A stretch of 64,000 nucleotides of DNA from Puccinia triticina (Eukaryota; Basidiomycota; Pucciniomycetes; Pucciniales; Pucciniaceae). The stretch lies in the NCBI RefSeq assembly GCF_026914185.1, contig NC_070562.1, positions 62,001-126,000 of the forward strand, written 5' to 3'. This document shows positions 44,283 through 55,850 of this stretch, piece after piece. The position numbers were made by a program, and so were the translations under genes. Numbering within the stretch: position 1 is the stretch's first letter; each line of letters opens with the position of its first letter. The notes beneath the pieces were generated by a model that was not told where the DNA came from, searched no databases, and saw nothing but the letters and a program-made list of their open reading frames with translations.

Positions 44283-45383
44283 ATGGGATGCGGTTCAAAT
44301 TTCCTCGATGAAGAAGATGCTCAACTTGCGAGGAGCTGGCTTCAAACTTTGATGCACCCAATCTTTGCAAACTCCATGAAAAAGGATCAGTTTTGGGTGA
44401 AATGTGCCGAGCATTTCAACAAGAACACATCCGGTCAGCACCAAGAGGGAACACTCAAATACCGGCAAGTTTTTTTTTTTTTCAAGCTCTACCCCCAATT
44501 TCATTGCTGATTAAGATGGTCAAGTCTCAGACCTGCCATCTCGAGATTCTGTGGGATCTATTCTTCAATCAAACAAAACCCCCCCTCAGGAAGCGGACCA
44601 TCAGACTGGATTGCTCAAGCAAAGATCCTTTTTCAAGATCAGACTGACAAGGGCTTCACCTTTGAACGTGCCTCAATTGAGTTGCACGATAAACCAAAGT
44701 GGAAGTCTTCACTTGAGAAGAACCCGGCACCAGCATTGATTCGAACAACGGAGGTCTCTTCACCTGCAGCAACTCCAACTCCATCAACCAATCCTCCGAA
44801 TAACCCTCCGGAGAACAATCCGGACACCCCTACTCCCAGCGGTGATGGTAGCCGACCAACTGGAATCAAGGCAGCTAAACGAGCCTTGACGCACACGGAA
44901 CTGCTGAACAAGAAATTGAAGCTGATGGAGACCACAGCTGGAAAGACCCATACAATGAGTCAGAAGAGATACTCAGAAATGGCGCGAGCAGACAACATCC
45001 AAGAAAAACTCGTCAACATGGACATCTTGTCCAAAGATCTCTCAACCTGTGTTGACAAGTACAAGCTAGCTTATTTCACCCAAGCAAAGAAAGACATCAT
45101 CACTCAGATGGAAGCTCGCCGAAATCAGCCCTGTCCTGATTTGAATCCAAATCCGACTTCAATTGAGAACTCTGAATCACAGGCCTCATCATCTTTGGCT
45201 CCAATAAACAATCCATCAAGCCATGCTCCCAGCTTGGAGCCCAACAAAAGTCTTCTGAGATCCAACGGGGATGAATATGAACAAACCAGCCGGGAAGAAG
45301 ATGAACAACCAAATGACAATCATGACCCTGGAAATGCCTGCGACAACAACAAGCTTCCAATTGATCCGGCTATTTTTTCCTGA
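44283..45383 (+). pseudogene. Harbinger accessory protein, Myb/SANT-like with NAM-associated C-terminal domain
   Basis: The N-terminal part holds a trihelix/Myb-like domain (NFLDEEDAQLARSWL, KKDQFWVKCAEHFN). The exon seems to end at CCG followed by GCAAGT near 44463, a GC rather than GT donor. A second part reads WIAQAKILFQDQTDKGFTFE, then HDKPKWK, followed by a Pro/Asn-rich linker and a charged helix (KYSEMARADNIQEKL). Its stop is at 45381-45383. The frame slips within the C-run near 44580, so it is probably broken. In autonomous Harbingers this protein binds the TIR and brings the transposase into the nucleus. The start at 44283 is uncertain. Confidence 0.6.
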
Positions 45384-45623
45384 TATTTTTTAAGCTCATG
45401 TTTTGATATGCAGTCTGCTCAGATCGACAACTCCACATATTTTTTCTTGTCCCTTTTTTCAAGTTGTCTCAGAAAATAAAAGAGTGTTCCAAAGAAAAAC
45501 AGCATTATCCATCTCAAAAAAACAATCTCTCCTTTTCATGTCAGGTTTAGTATGTACAAATCTGGAAACAATATAATCTAGTTTGAAAAGAAAAATAAAC
45601 AGCCATATATGTTTAAGGGGGAA
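45384..45623. other. Intergenic spacer between the two convergent Harbinger genes
   Basis: AT-rich, about 240 bases between the two stop codons. Likely a shared 3'UTR. Confidence 0.5.
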
Positions 45624-46921
45624 TCAGGTTGAGTCGTTATGGGTTCCCCTTTGCTCCCACTGATACTTGATAAGTGCAGCAGTGAGGTCGCAATGGGTTC
45701 TCTTGGATTGTATTTGATTTGCAACCCTTTGGCGGTCTTCAAAAGTGTTTGACATTGTTGCTGGCTTGATTGAAACTGAAGGGATGCTTCGTGTGTGGGT
45801 GGGATCGCCGGCAAAAAATGAGTTGCGCTCCTCGACCATCATGTTGTGTAGGATTATACAGCAGAGGACAATTGAATATATGTCGTCTTCATACCAGAAT
45901 CGGATTGGACTCATTAAGATGTGCCACTTGCTTTTTAAACCTCCAAACGTGCGCTTGATGTCCTTTTGTACAGCCTCTTGGATAGTATTGAAGTGTTTTG
46001 TTGCTAAGTCCGAAGCTGTTGGTATTGACTTGATAAGAAAATCCCAGGACGGATATATGCCATTGCCCAGGTAGTATCCAGAGTCAAATTGAGTTCCACC
46101 AAGTTGAAAGCTAACTGTTGGTGATTGACCGTTCAAAATATTATCAAACAACGGAGAACGATCGAGTATGTTGATGTTGTTGTTGGTACCAGTTGTGCCA
46201 AAAAAACTGTGCCAGATCCATTGGTTTCGGGTTGCAACAGCTTTGAGAACAAGTGTTGTCCCCTTCTCTTTCCCTTTGTATTGGCCAGCACAACCTGTTG
46301 GGCAGTTCTTCCAGCCAACATGCATACAATCAAGGCTTCCCAAGCAGCCGGGGAACCCTTGAGCAGCGTTTTTGTCAAGTATTTGTCGCATGTCTTCAGC
46401 AGTGGGCTGGCGGAGGTATTCAGGTCCGTATAATGAAACAACCAAGGATGCAAATATCTTCAGGGTCTCTCAAGCAGTTGTCTCTCCAATGCGAACATAT
46501 TCATCAACCACATCGGCAGTGACACCATATCCAAGCTGACGTAAGGCTGTGGTGACCTTTTGCGGCGTGGAGAGGCCGAGTTTACTGGTATAATCCTGGA
46601 AGTTTGAAGACACATTTCAGCTTTACTCCAATTACCAAAAATTTCCACCAATGATCATTATCTTACCCGTCTTTGAACAAAGTAGTTTGTTGAGAGTTTG
46701 GTCTGAAAGTCATTGCACAATTGGAAAAAGATGCCTTTAGTGACGCAAAATTGGTGTTCAAATTCAAGACTACTGTACACCAAATCTTCATTCAAATAGT
46801 CAGTCATCATTTTTTCATGGCCTTCAGTTGCGTTGCAGTTTTTGTTTGGGACACGGTTCAAGATTGGCAGTTGTTCTGCTCTGCAGGTTTCATCGTCAGA
46901 GTCATCAAACATTTCCATCAA
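45624..46921 (-). pseudogene. PIF/Harbinger DDE transposase, disabled
   Basis: Exon 1 is 46921-46667 (MMEMFDDSDDE start) and exon 2 is 46595-45624. Family motifs are clear: GFPGCLGSLDCMHVGWKNCP, YKGKEKG, NILDRSPLFDNI, FGGLKSKW and IILHNMMVEERN. The first catalytic Asp is kept (LDCMH). The second is Asn (NNINILD instead of NDINVLD) and the Glu is Lys (DIKRTFG instead of D(V/I)ERAFG). There is also an in-frame TGA at 46470-46472. All three defects are C-to-T or G-to-A changes at former CpG sites. Product inactive. Confidence 0.9.
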
Positions 46922-46974
46922 GTTGGCTTCTGTCAGAATTTGAGCTTGTCAGTCCGCTCACTTTCTTTATCTTA

Positions 46975-47175
46975 TGGTCCTGTCCCCAGTCCATGTTCCA
47001 GTCCCAGTTCCTGTTCCTGTTTCCAGTTCCTGTTCCTGTTCCTGTCCCCAGTTCCAGTTCCAGTTCCAGTTCCTGTCCCCAGTTCCAGTCCCTGTTCCAG
47101 TTCCAGTTCCTGTCCCCAGTTCCAGTTCCTGTCCCCAGTTCCTGTCCATGTCACAGTTCCAGTTCCAGTACATGT
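46975..47175. repeat. Minisatellite of CCAGTTCCTGT(C/T)-CC units
   Basis: About 15 short units mixing CCAGTTC and CTGTCCC/CTGTTCC, inside the Harbinger element upstream of its transposase start. Frames on both strands through it (Gly-Thr or Pro-Val repeats) are artefacts. Confidence 0.9.
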
Positions 47176-47652
47176 TGTGTTCCTGTTGTCTTGTGTTACA
47201 TGCTTTTAGGCCCCCTCTGGATCTTGTGCAGGGGGCTCTCTAGTTGTGTATACGTGTCTGCTCCTCGGATAAGAAATTAATGATCGAGTTTGAGCCTTAA
47301 CCAACCTGACCCACCTGTGTCCCCCACCACCAGCTCCTCTTTCACCACCCCTTGTCTCCATCGCCTCATCACCTTGAGCTGAAATCTCAACAGCTTTTTC
47401 CTCACGGGCCTCTTTGTCGATATCAGCAAGGAACTTAAGGTGTTGTTGGAACTGTTGAAGATGTTTTTGAAGTTGCTGCATGTTGTCAAGACCAGTGTAG
47501 ACAGTTGGTGGTGGGTGTTGTTGGCGCAGTCAAATGAGTTTAACACTTGATTTGGCTCAACCGGTGCGGAGTCCCATCCGCGTGGATTAAATTTAGCTTT
47601 AGCGATTGGTACTTTAGCTTAGCATTCAGCTGAACCGATGTGGATGCTCTGA

Positions 47653-48868
47653 GTTCGCTGCTGGAGTCTGGTATAACTTAACACAAGTCCCCCACTTCGG
47701 AGGGCCCTGGTACAGCCTGGGCTGGCGCGAAGCGCGACCTCCAAAGGAGGGACTTGTGACTAATGTCCACTTTTTGGTATGATGGTTTGAGGCCTTTTGG
47801 TGGGTTTTTTGTGCCATTCAAAATTTGACCGGCCCCAGGCATGCCCTTTGGATCATGAAACTTGTCTCACTCTTCCCTATCTTTTGCCGCTACAAACGTC
47901 TCTGGAAGTCCAAGCGTTCTCCTCCCATGACCCTCCAAACTTATGGTTTTTGGGGTATTCTGGGATGTATAACATGTGTGGATTGAACTGACCTCGTAAA
48001 ACAGTATGCTCATTCAATTCAATTCCACAGGATCCAAGCTCTCCGAGCTCTGGTCAATACGCCTTGGCCAATCCAGCTCATGCATCCAATCCTCATTATG
48101 AGGACATGGATATGAATCCAAGATGGTCAGCTATATTGACCCTTCAGGGCTTTAGCAGAGGCTTGTCAGTTTTTGCTGTGTGGAGGACAAAAGGAAAAAA
48201 GGGCATAAAAAGCCACAAAAGCCCCAAACTCTCAGGCAAAAAGTATGACATAAGTCATAAGCCCCTCCTGCGGAGAGTCCCTTCGGGATGTGCCCCCCCC
48301 CCTCCCCCTCCGTTCAAGAGGCTTAGCTAGGCTAGGAGTCTGGTAGGGCAGTGGCGGATTGTCTATAAGATGGGCCTTGGCTTGCCTGTACTTCCAGCGT
48401 GCGGTTTGTCCTCACCCCCTCCGCTGTTGCACTTGCGCAGTTTGAGGGGCTCTACTCGGTGGCCCCCCTTTGCATAATGCCTTCAATGCGGCGCGCTGGC
48501 GGTCATCCTCTCACCATTCTTTAACCCTGCTAGACAGGGATGGATGGTGGGCCACGCTGCATCAGCTTGCTGATTTTAGGTGGCTGGGTGCAGATTTTTG
48601 CTCTGTTTTTGGTTGTTGTAACATTGTTGTTGTTTTGTTGATTTTGGCATTTGTAGAGGGAAAACCTTTCATCTTTTTTTCCTGGAGGTTGTAAAGGGAA
48701 AACCCTTGATTTTTTTTGTGATTTTTGAAGATTTGTAGGGGAAACCCTTGAAGTTTTGTTTTGTGATTCAGAGGCTTTAATAAACTTGGACTCTAGAACA
48801 CATTTTCAACTACCTTGCAAAGCAATATCAAATACTTGGCAGAAACAAGGTATTTACCATGGGAATCA
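47653..48868. other. Intergenic, nothing recognised
   Basis: Contains a short C-run near 48293 and a repeated GGGAAAACCCTTGA(T/A)TTTT word at 48690-48755. No gene. Confidence 0.35.
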
Positions 48869-48876
48869 TATATTTC

Positions 48877-49194
48877 TAGAGCTGGCCCCTATGATCTGTT
48901 GGCGGGTACTTGGCACCTGCGGGCAGGTACCTGTGGAAGTGCGCAGATATCCGCTGGGTGCGGGTGCAGGTGTCCAATCTGGGTCCAAATTCAGACAGGT
49001 ACCTGCGCACAAATAGCCATTCTGCAAAGCTCTGCTTGCCCCTAGTGCCCATTGGCAGGTACTAGGTACCTGTGGCTGGGTACCTGTGGAAGTACGCAGG
49101 TAACAGCCAGCAGGTACGGGTGTCCATTCTGGGTAGAAATTCAGGAAGGTACCTGCACCCGCTGCGGGTACCCGGGTGCAAATTGCCAGCTCTA
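48877..49194. mobile_element. hAT-type MITE, 318 bp, 8-bp TSD TATATTT(C/G)
   Basis: The TIR is TAGAGCTGGC at both ends. Flanks are TATATTTC (48869-48876) and TATATTTG (49195-49202). The interior is a set of GGTACCTG/CAGGTACC words, so it is itself highly foldable. No coding. Confidence 0.85.
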
Positions 49195-49915
49195 TATATT
49201 TGATTCTATCATGTGTTTATCATAAATCCCAAAAATCTCAAGATATATTAGTGGTACACAAAAAGATACGCGTGTAAGTTTGTGTGACACATTCTTTAGT
49301 TACTGATTTTTTTCACAAAATATGAAGTTCTGGGAAAAGTCCAGCGGAAAAAACCTCATATTAATCAGGAGTTGTGTATTATTTCAGAAAATATCCCCAA
49401 AATCATTTGTATACATGTGGCTGAAGGTTATAAATAATTTTTGAAGGGTCCACCTAAGCCACTGGCTCTGAATGAGCACTCAGGTTGGCATCAGTTAGCT
49501 CAGTGATGAAAAATGTGACACACCAGCACACATGTGTAAATTTGTGTGACACATTCTTCAGCTGCTAAATTTTGTCCCAAGGGAGTTAGAATTCTGAGAC
49601 AAGTCCAGGGGAGCCTCAGATTACCCAGGGTTTGTGAATGAATTCAGAAAATCTCCTCAACAGGATTTCTGTACTGATGGATGAAAATCAGATACAATTA
49701 TCAAAGGATTCAGCTAATTTGCCCCTGGGATTGCGGGGCACTCATCTTGGCATGATATGGCTGGGTGATGGTCTATGTGTCACACAAACACGCGCGTGTA
49801 CATTTGTGTGACACAATGTGTCACAGAAACCCGCACAAGTTACATGGTTTTGTGATAGTTGGCCCCACAGCGCCAAAGTCAAACCATAGTACCGGAGCAA
49901 AATCAGACCTCCCAC
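49195..49915. other. Intergenic with a diverged duplication
   Basis: ACACACACGTGT(A)A(A/G)(T)TTTGTGTGACACATTCTT-type sequence occurs at 49265-49300, 49525-49560 and 49790-49825. No gene. Confidence 0.4.
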
Positions 49916-51117
49916 TAGAGCTGACACATTGCACCTGGGGACCCGCGGCGGGTCTGGGTACCTGCCTGAATTTTGACCCAGAATGGACACCTGCACCCGT
50001 ACCCGGTGTGGAACTCCTAAAAGATCAGGAAAGAGCTGTGAGGGGAAATAGTCAAGTACACTACTAATAATGTAGAAGAGGCTACAGGTGCTGGTGAGGC
50101 TGCCCTCTTGACTAATGCTGATGGAGAGGGGGTTACACTAAGAAAAAGAAAAGGGTGTGGCTGATGATTCTCTTTGACTTAGATGACTTTAACACTTTAT
50201 GAGTTTGAGGTGTATCAATCCTACTGAGTGAGAGAGGAGAAGTGAGAAGGGGAGAAAAGCAGAAGCTCTTGGGGAGTCACTCTGAGATGTGAAATGAGAT
50301 ATATGCTGGGAGATATATTTCTATGGTGATGAAAGTTTATCTAAGTGTGATGTGTAAAGGTGCTACAGAGAGTATGGGGGGAGAGGTGCATACAAAGTGT
50401 AGTGGGTGAAAAGTGCATATAAGGGTGATGTTAAAAGGTGCTACAGAGGGGATGTAGTAGAAAGTGCATGATGGGGACACAACATCTAGAGGGGTGTTTA
50501 TATATGTGAGAAGTACTACAGGGGGGTGATACATGATGAGCACATAGTAACAATATCTGAAGATGAGCAGTAATGATGGAGGTGCAATGACCAAGGAGTG
50601 TACATGAAAGGTAACTATGTAGAAGATGAAATAATGATGAGCATTTGATAATAGCTACAGGAACTATGAAGGAATGTACTGCTGATACCATATGAAGGTT
50701 AAAATGAGTAATGAAGTTATGTAAGATCTGCAGTCCTATGTAGCTATGATACTAATGAATGATGTATGTAATAATGCTAAGGATATGTATGAAGAAAATA
50801 CCTGCCAAAACTATACATGCCAATAACTGCTGATCCATTTGGAAATCCTAGGTGAAATGAGTGGGTGAATAGGGGTAAAATGGGGTGTAGAATCTGAATA
50901 TGAAGTAATAATGAGGTATTTATGAAGGGTTTTGGTGATATGAGGGTGATAGTATGAACAGGAACAGGGTTACCACACCGGTACCTGCTGTCAGTTACAC
51001 GTGTACTTCCATGGGTACCCGCCCACAGGTACCTAGTACCCGCCAATGGGCACTAGGGGCAGGCAGAGCTGTGCAGAATGGCAATTTGTGCGTGGGCACC
51101 TGCCTGAATTTGGCAAC
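49916..51117. mobile_element. Second copy of the TAGAGCTG MITE, split by an insertion and lacking its right end
   Basis: 49916-50006 and 50978-51117 match consecutive parts of the 48877-49194 element read in reverse (GAATGGACACC… then GTACCTGCTG…, CCAATGGGCACTAGGGGCA). About 90 bp of the far end are missing. Confidence 0.8.
50007..50977. mobile_element. LTR-like insertion (TGTGG…CCACA), 971 bp, inside the MITE
   Basis: Begins TGTGGAACTCC, ends TTACCACA, with CCGG(T) on both sides (left ending 50006, right from 50978), a 4-5 bp target duplication. No ORF. TG…CA ends and this TSD size fit a solo LTR; a partner copy was not found in the window. Confidence 0.7.
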
Positions 51118-51959
51118 AGTGGGTCAGCTAAGCTAACAATAGCTTTAGCATAGCGTAGTGTTAGCTGTTTTCAGCTATGCTACAGAGAAGCTACTGTTAG
51201 CTTCCATTTTTTCCAACTAACACTAAGGCATTTTCTTGAAGAAAAAAAATATCTGTTAGCGTAGTTTTATCTGAAATTGAAAAAGAAAGTTAACACTATT
51301 CAAATTCTTTGGAATTATCATTTTAGCGGTTCTAGCGTTCCAAAAAGCTATGCTAACTGTTGGTGTGGTGCTCTTTGAAGTTAGGCTAACTCTCAGTGTG
51401 GTGGTTGTGCTTTGATTACATATGTAAACACATGTTGTGTATTTTTGCCCAAGACCAGGTTCTATTTGAACTCAGTGACCTCAGACAGCATCAATTTTCA
51501 CTCCTGATATACTATATGAGAGTACACAACCATCATTCAGCACACCAAACATCATTTATAATACTCATTCATCACTTTATAACTTCTCCCTCAATAAACT
51601 CTACTCATCTCTTGCTTGATTGCTTCAACTCATCACTCACCCACCCTTGTTTCTCTTCTTTTGAATGGTTTGTCTGCTCATATGTTTATTTCCTGTCTTG
51701 TTGTGATGTCTATGATAATGAAATCATGAGAGATCTTGAGCAGACATCTGCCTGGGGGAATGAGTGAACAGTTCTGCATTTTGGCTGTAATCCTGGATCA
51801 GACATGTTATGAGAAAAACACTACCCATAATGATGTTTGTGTTATATGTAACAATGGCATAAACATGGGCTCAACTTGAAGTTCATACAAAATGGATACT
51901 GGCATTACACAAATAATGGGTCAACCTTTATGCACACCAAATAAATTCCACAAGCACAC
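51118..51959. other. Intergenic; GCTAAC/GTTAGC-rich stretch at 51120-51405
   Basis: GTTAGC and GCTAAC words recur in both orientations between 51120 and 51405, perhaps a decayed MITE. No gene further on. Confidence 0.35.
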
Positions 51960-52216
51960 AATTTTGGTGTGCACACCCGTGCACACACTCATGCACTCCA
52001 ATAAATTGGGGTGCGCACCAATGCACTCCAAAAAGCTGTAGTATGCAGCCATGCACTCCAAAATATTGGATTGTGCACCCATGCACTCCACAATATTGGA
52101 TTGTGCACCCATGCACTCCAAAATATTGGATTGTGCACCCATGCACTCCAAAAAATTGGACTAGTACACACTCATGCACTCCAAAAATTTGACAGGCACA
52201 CTCATGCACTCCATAA
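51960..52216. repeat. Minisatellite, about 8 units of 30 bp
   Basis: Unit: CCATGCACTCCAAAATATTGG followed by ATTGTGCA, given here in parts; best copies 52049-52140. It drifts at both ends. Frames on both strands are artefacts. Confidence 0.92.
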
Positions 52217-52749
52217 ACAACCTGAATTTTGACTCCATGTGTTTACACTCCAAAAGCCATGGTGTGCACACCACTAACTGATTGGTTAGTGCATTTCTTT
52301 GTATTCATTTCCCATGACTCCATTTTTTCAGCAAAATTGGAGTGCATATTTATTTACTCCAACCTTGTTTGAGTGCACTACATATAAAAGTAAGCAGAAC
52401 AAAATTACATACACATCAAGACAAATAGAAAGCAGTTTGATTACTTATAAAGGAAAAAAAAAAAAAAACATCATTATTTTGCAGCCCAATATGATTGTTT
52501 GTTGACATTCAATAAATACATGTTGTAGAAATGGCACCAAGTACCCATTGGTAACTACCTGGTACTTGTAGGGGGAGTACTTGCTAGCTGACAGAAAGTA
52601 CTTGTGACTGCAAGTTGACTGCAAGTACTTGCCTACGGGTTTTGGGTGTTGGGTGCCGGTGCTGGGATTTTGAGCTGAAAAACAGGCAAGCACTTGTACA
52701 AAGTATCTGCTGTACACCCACCCTTATCACATTATTCCAGAAGGCACTC
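52217..52749. other. Intergenic; diverged relative of the GGTACC MITEs
   Basis: 52525-52735 holds several AAGTACTTG/CAAGTACT and GGTACTTG words, an old relation of the MITEs at 49 kb. No gene. Confidence 0.4.
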
Positions 52750-52757
52750 ATTCTGGT

Positions 52758-55520
52758 TAGGGATGATAATCAGGCGGGCTCGGGCCGCCCGCGGGCCAAC
52801 CCAAGACAGCCCAACTAGTTAATGGAAGGGTTCAGCCGGGCCATTATCAGCCAAATTGCGGCCCAGCCCAAACCCGTTTAATACGCGGGCAGCCCACAGG
52901 CCGCCGGCGGGCCGCCGGCGGGCCCCAGCCAAAAAAAAGAAAGCTACTTTTAATTTTCAGACCCCCTATAGGGCATGTATTGCATGTTGATTCGCTTCTA
53001 GCTTATACCCAGGAAGAGGTAATGCTAATAACATACATAAAGTCACAAGAAAAACAAGAAAAATCACCTTAAGGCCACCCGCTTGCCGGCCTTGATCCGG
53101 TCTTGAGTGCAGATTAATGCCTCGACGGAGTCTTCATTGAGGCGCATTTGATAATCATCGAGAACACACCCACCTGTTGAGAAAGCTGCCTCAGACGCAA
53201 CTGAAGTCGTTGGGATCATTAGAATGGTTTGGGCAATCTCGGATAGCAATGGGAATTGTGCGGCATTCATCTTCCACCAGCTAAGGACATTGAACTCCAA
53301 TCGGCTTCGTCAGGGAGAAGGAGGTTTTGTTCTTCAAGGTACAGATCCAACTCGGCCGCGGGTGCATTATGAGAAGCTTCCATGGCTCCGGCCATATATT
53401 GGTGGAACGCCGTCAAGTCCTTGTTGATGATTTTCTTTGAGCTTGGTTGCGGTTGACTGCTAGACGGTTTGGTGACAGATGATGGCGCTGGAACATAGAG
53501 GTCCCATAGTGAGAAAATTGTGGACCTTACTTTAGTGATGAACTGATTCACATCTTTGTCGGCCGCTGCATGTTGTTCGAGATCAAACCGGAGATATCGC
53601 ATCTTGTATTGTGGGTCCAGGACAAGACCAACGGCCAGGAGTTCTTTGGCTGGCTCCCAATATTTTTTGAATTTTGCCTGCATCGGACCGATCATCTTAT
53701 TGGCGTTTATTAGATTGCTAGGATTAGCCGCAGTTTCCTTCATTTGTCTCTTGATGGCAGTCATTGCACGGTATCCATAGTTGATTGTTGGGTACTGTGT
53801 TCCACTCAACAGCACGGTAGCTACAACAAAGAATGAGTTAAAAAAAAGGTGAATGATTAATCAGAGAGCTGACACTAATACACAACATACCTTGATAAAA
53901 GGGTTCAAGGAATCTTTCCATGGAAGCGAGTTCTTCCCATTGGAGCTCGGTTGGACAATATTCGTATTTGTTGTCCTGGATGGCTAGCTCTTCAAAGGCT
54001 AACTTACAGGGAAGAGCGGCCTCAATCATAAGATAAGTTGAGTTCCATTGGGTCGGAACATCCTGACAAGGATGCTTCGACCTGATGTCAACATTGACCG
54101 CAATGAGGGCCTTATCGAAAGCGTCCATGCGACTCAAGGATCCATGGATGTAATGTACACTATCTCGGAGTTGATCAATGGCGGTGCCGGCGAATTTGAT
54201 TCCATCCTTGACAACCAGGTTAATGATATGAGCTAAGCAGCGCAAGTGGAAATAAGTCAAGGTTGCTGCACTGGGGTTAGTCCTGCAATCATCGACATAT
54301 TGTTGAAGTCTAGTCATGGCGGCGGTGTTTGAGGAAGCATTGTCAACAGTGACAAATGCAATCTTGCTGATAAGCCTCCAGTCACAAAGCACTAGGCTGA
54401 GTCGGTCGGCGATTGCAGGGCCCGAGTGGGGAGGGGGGAGCGGTTGGAAACTAACAATGAGCTTCTCCAGGTCCCAACTCTTGGTGACATAGTGGATGGT
54501 CACCACCATGTACCCGGTCTGATAGGAGGCGGTCCATAAATCGGTTGTCAGTGCAACCTGCTTGGCGTCCTTGGAAAGCATCTTGATGAGGACAGCCTTT
54601 CGTTTGGTGAAGATTTTGATACAATCGTTTTGGACAGTCTGACGGCCTGGCATCTTGAATTGAGGCTGGGATTCTTTCATGAAGTTGATGAAGCCTTTGT
54701 GCTTGGCCATGGCGAAGGGGTATTTGTGTTGTATGATCATTTTGGCCAAGCGGGTGCGAGATCAATCTTGGCTGTAAGTCCAGACGGCCCGGCCAGCGGC
54801 AGCTTCTGATGTGGTAAAGTTCAGGAGGGACTGTTTGGCTACTTCAACACCACCCTTTTTGACTATACATTTCTTCAAGTGGCGACGGAGATGGTTGGTT
54901 CCAGAGGACGAGGCACCTGTGAGTTTCAGATTGCAGTAGTTGCATTTGGCCTTCTCTTTGCCATTGGAATCTAGATATTGACACAGAAATAAATCATTGA
55001 CTGAGCTTGTTTGATAGGGAAGCCAAAGATAGAAGAAACAAAAGACTCACCTATTATCTTTGTGAAGTGCTCCCAAACCCCGCTGGTGAGTTTTCGCCTT
55101 TTGCTTTGCTGGTCTTTCTCTTGTGATTCACTCTGGCTTTCGGTTGGGCCGGCAGTAACCTGGATGTTGATTTCCTCACCGGGAGCCTCCGAGTCCGCCA
55201 TGACGTCAAGACTTGAGGGTGGCGGCCAATATTGTCAAAGTAACTGGTAGTCTGGACTCTGGTTGTGGTTCATGGATTGGCCTTGGGAACTCCGAATCGG
55301 AACTCCTGGAGTCCATATATCTGCACGGGGGTTGCCCCCGGGTGATACGGGGTCGGCCCGACGGGGGCCCGACGGGCTGACCGCCCGGACCCGAGAACTC
55401 TCGCGGGTCCGCCGGGCCGGGCCAACATTCGAGATTTACCAAAAACAACTGCCCAAGCCCGGCCCAAACCCGACCGGGTTCGGGCGGCCCGTCGGCGGAC
55501 CCTCCCGATTATCATCCCTA
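52758..55520 (-). mobile_element. hAT DNA transposon, copy 2, perfect 8-bp TSD ATTCTGGT
   Basis: The TIRs TAGGGATGATAATC at 52758 and, inverted, ending at 55520 are bordered by ATTCTGGT (52750-52757 and 55521-55528). It is 2763 bp, the full-length uninterrupted sister of the copy at 35998-39738. Confidence 0.96.
53064..55201 (-). pseudogene. hAT transposase, nearly intact, one stop and one frameshift, copy 2
   Basis: Exon 1 is 55201-55051, exon 2 is 54970-53891 and exon 3 is 53820-53064, GT-AG, matching copy 1 exon for exon (151 and 1080 nt). The BED zinc finger is complete (CNYC … HLRRH). Catalytic blocks and the C-terminal dimerisation domain are present as in copy 1. Two defects: TGA at 54764-54762, where copy 1 has CAA and the ancestor was evidently CGA; and a one-base loss near 53300, which shifts SWWKMNAAQFPLL out of frame. 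An active relative elsewhere in the genome is plausible. Confidence 0.93.
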
Positions 55521-55528
55521 ATTCTGGT

Positions 55529-55850
55529 AACTAGAGCTGATCTTGTTGATTGATTTTTGACAGAAATATGACCAGGTGTTGCTGCTGAATGTTTAATTGA
55601 GTCTACCTAGAAAAACAAGGAGATGCGGGGGCTCGATTGAAGAAAAAAAATGTTCAAATTCAAAAGCATTTTACAGGCAAGAAGAAAGAAAACCAGAGAT
55701 ATGTAGATGACATGGTATGGCGTCTTCTTATACTCTCACATACTTGCCAGGAGAGTTGAAGCTGATGGTTGTGGTTTTGATGATTGGGAAGAACGGGGGA
55801 CACTCAGTTTGCCTCCCCAGCAATCATCATTTGTCAAGGTTTAGCGGGAC
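55529..55850. other. Spacer between hAT copy 2 and the p24 gene
   Basis: About 320 bases, likely the p24 3'UTR. Nothing else seen. Confidence 0.4.

Larger units (their letters stand above)
43981..47649. mobile_element. PIF/Harbinger DNA transposon, two-gene, 3-bp TSD TGA
   Basis: The ends GAGCATCCACATCGGTT at 43981 and, inverted, AACCGATGTGGATGCTC ending at 47649 match over 17 bp, with imperfect pairing beyond. TGA lies on each side (43978-43980, 47650-47652), of the T-N-A type. It carries the two convergent genes expected of Harbinger: a Myb/SANT-like DNA-binding protein and a DDE transposase. Length is 3669 bp. Confidence 0.92.

Noticed and set aside
46967..47243. Frames on both strands with Pro-Val or Gly-Thr repeats
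   Set aside because: Artefact of the CCAGTTCCTGT minisatellite inside the Harbinger element.
51921..52232. Minus- and plus-strand repeat peptides (ECMGAQSN, THALQNIGLC)
   Set aside because: Artefact of the 30-bp minisatellite.
54048..54236. Plus-strand frame across hAT copy 2
   Set aside because: Antisense of the hAT transposase exon.
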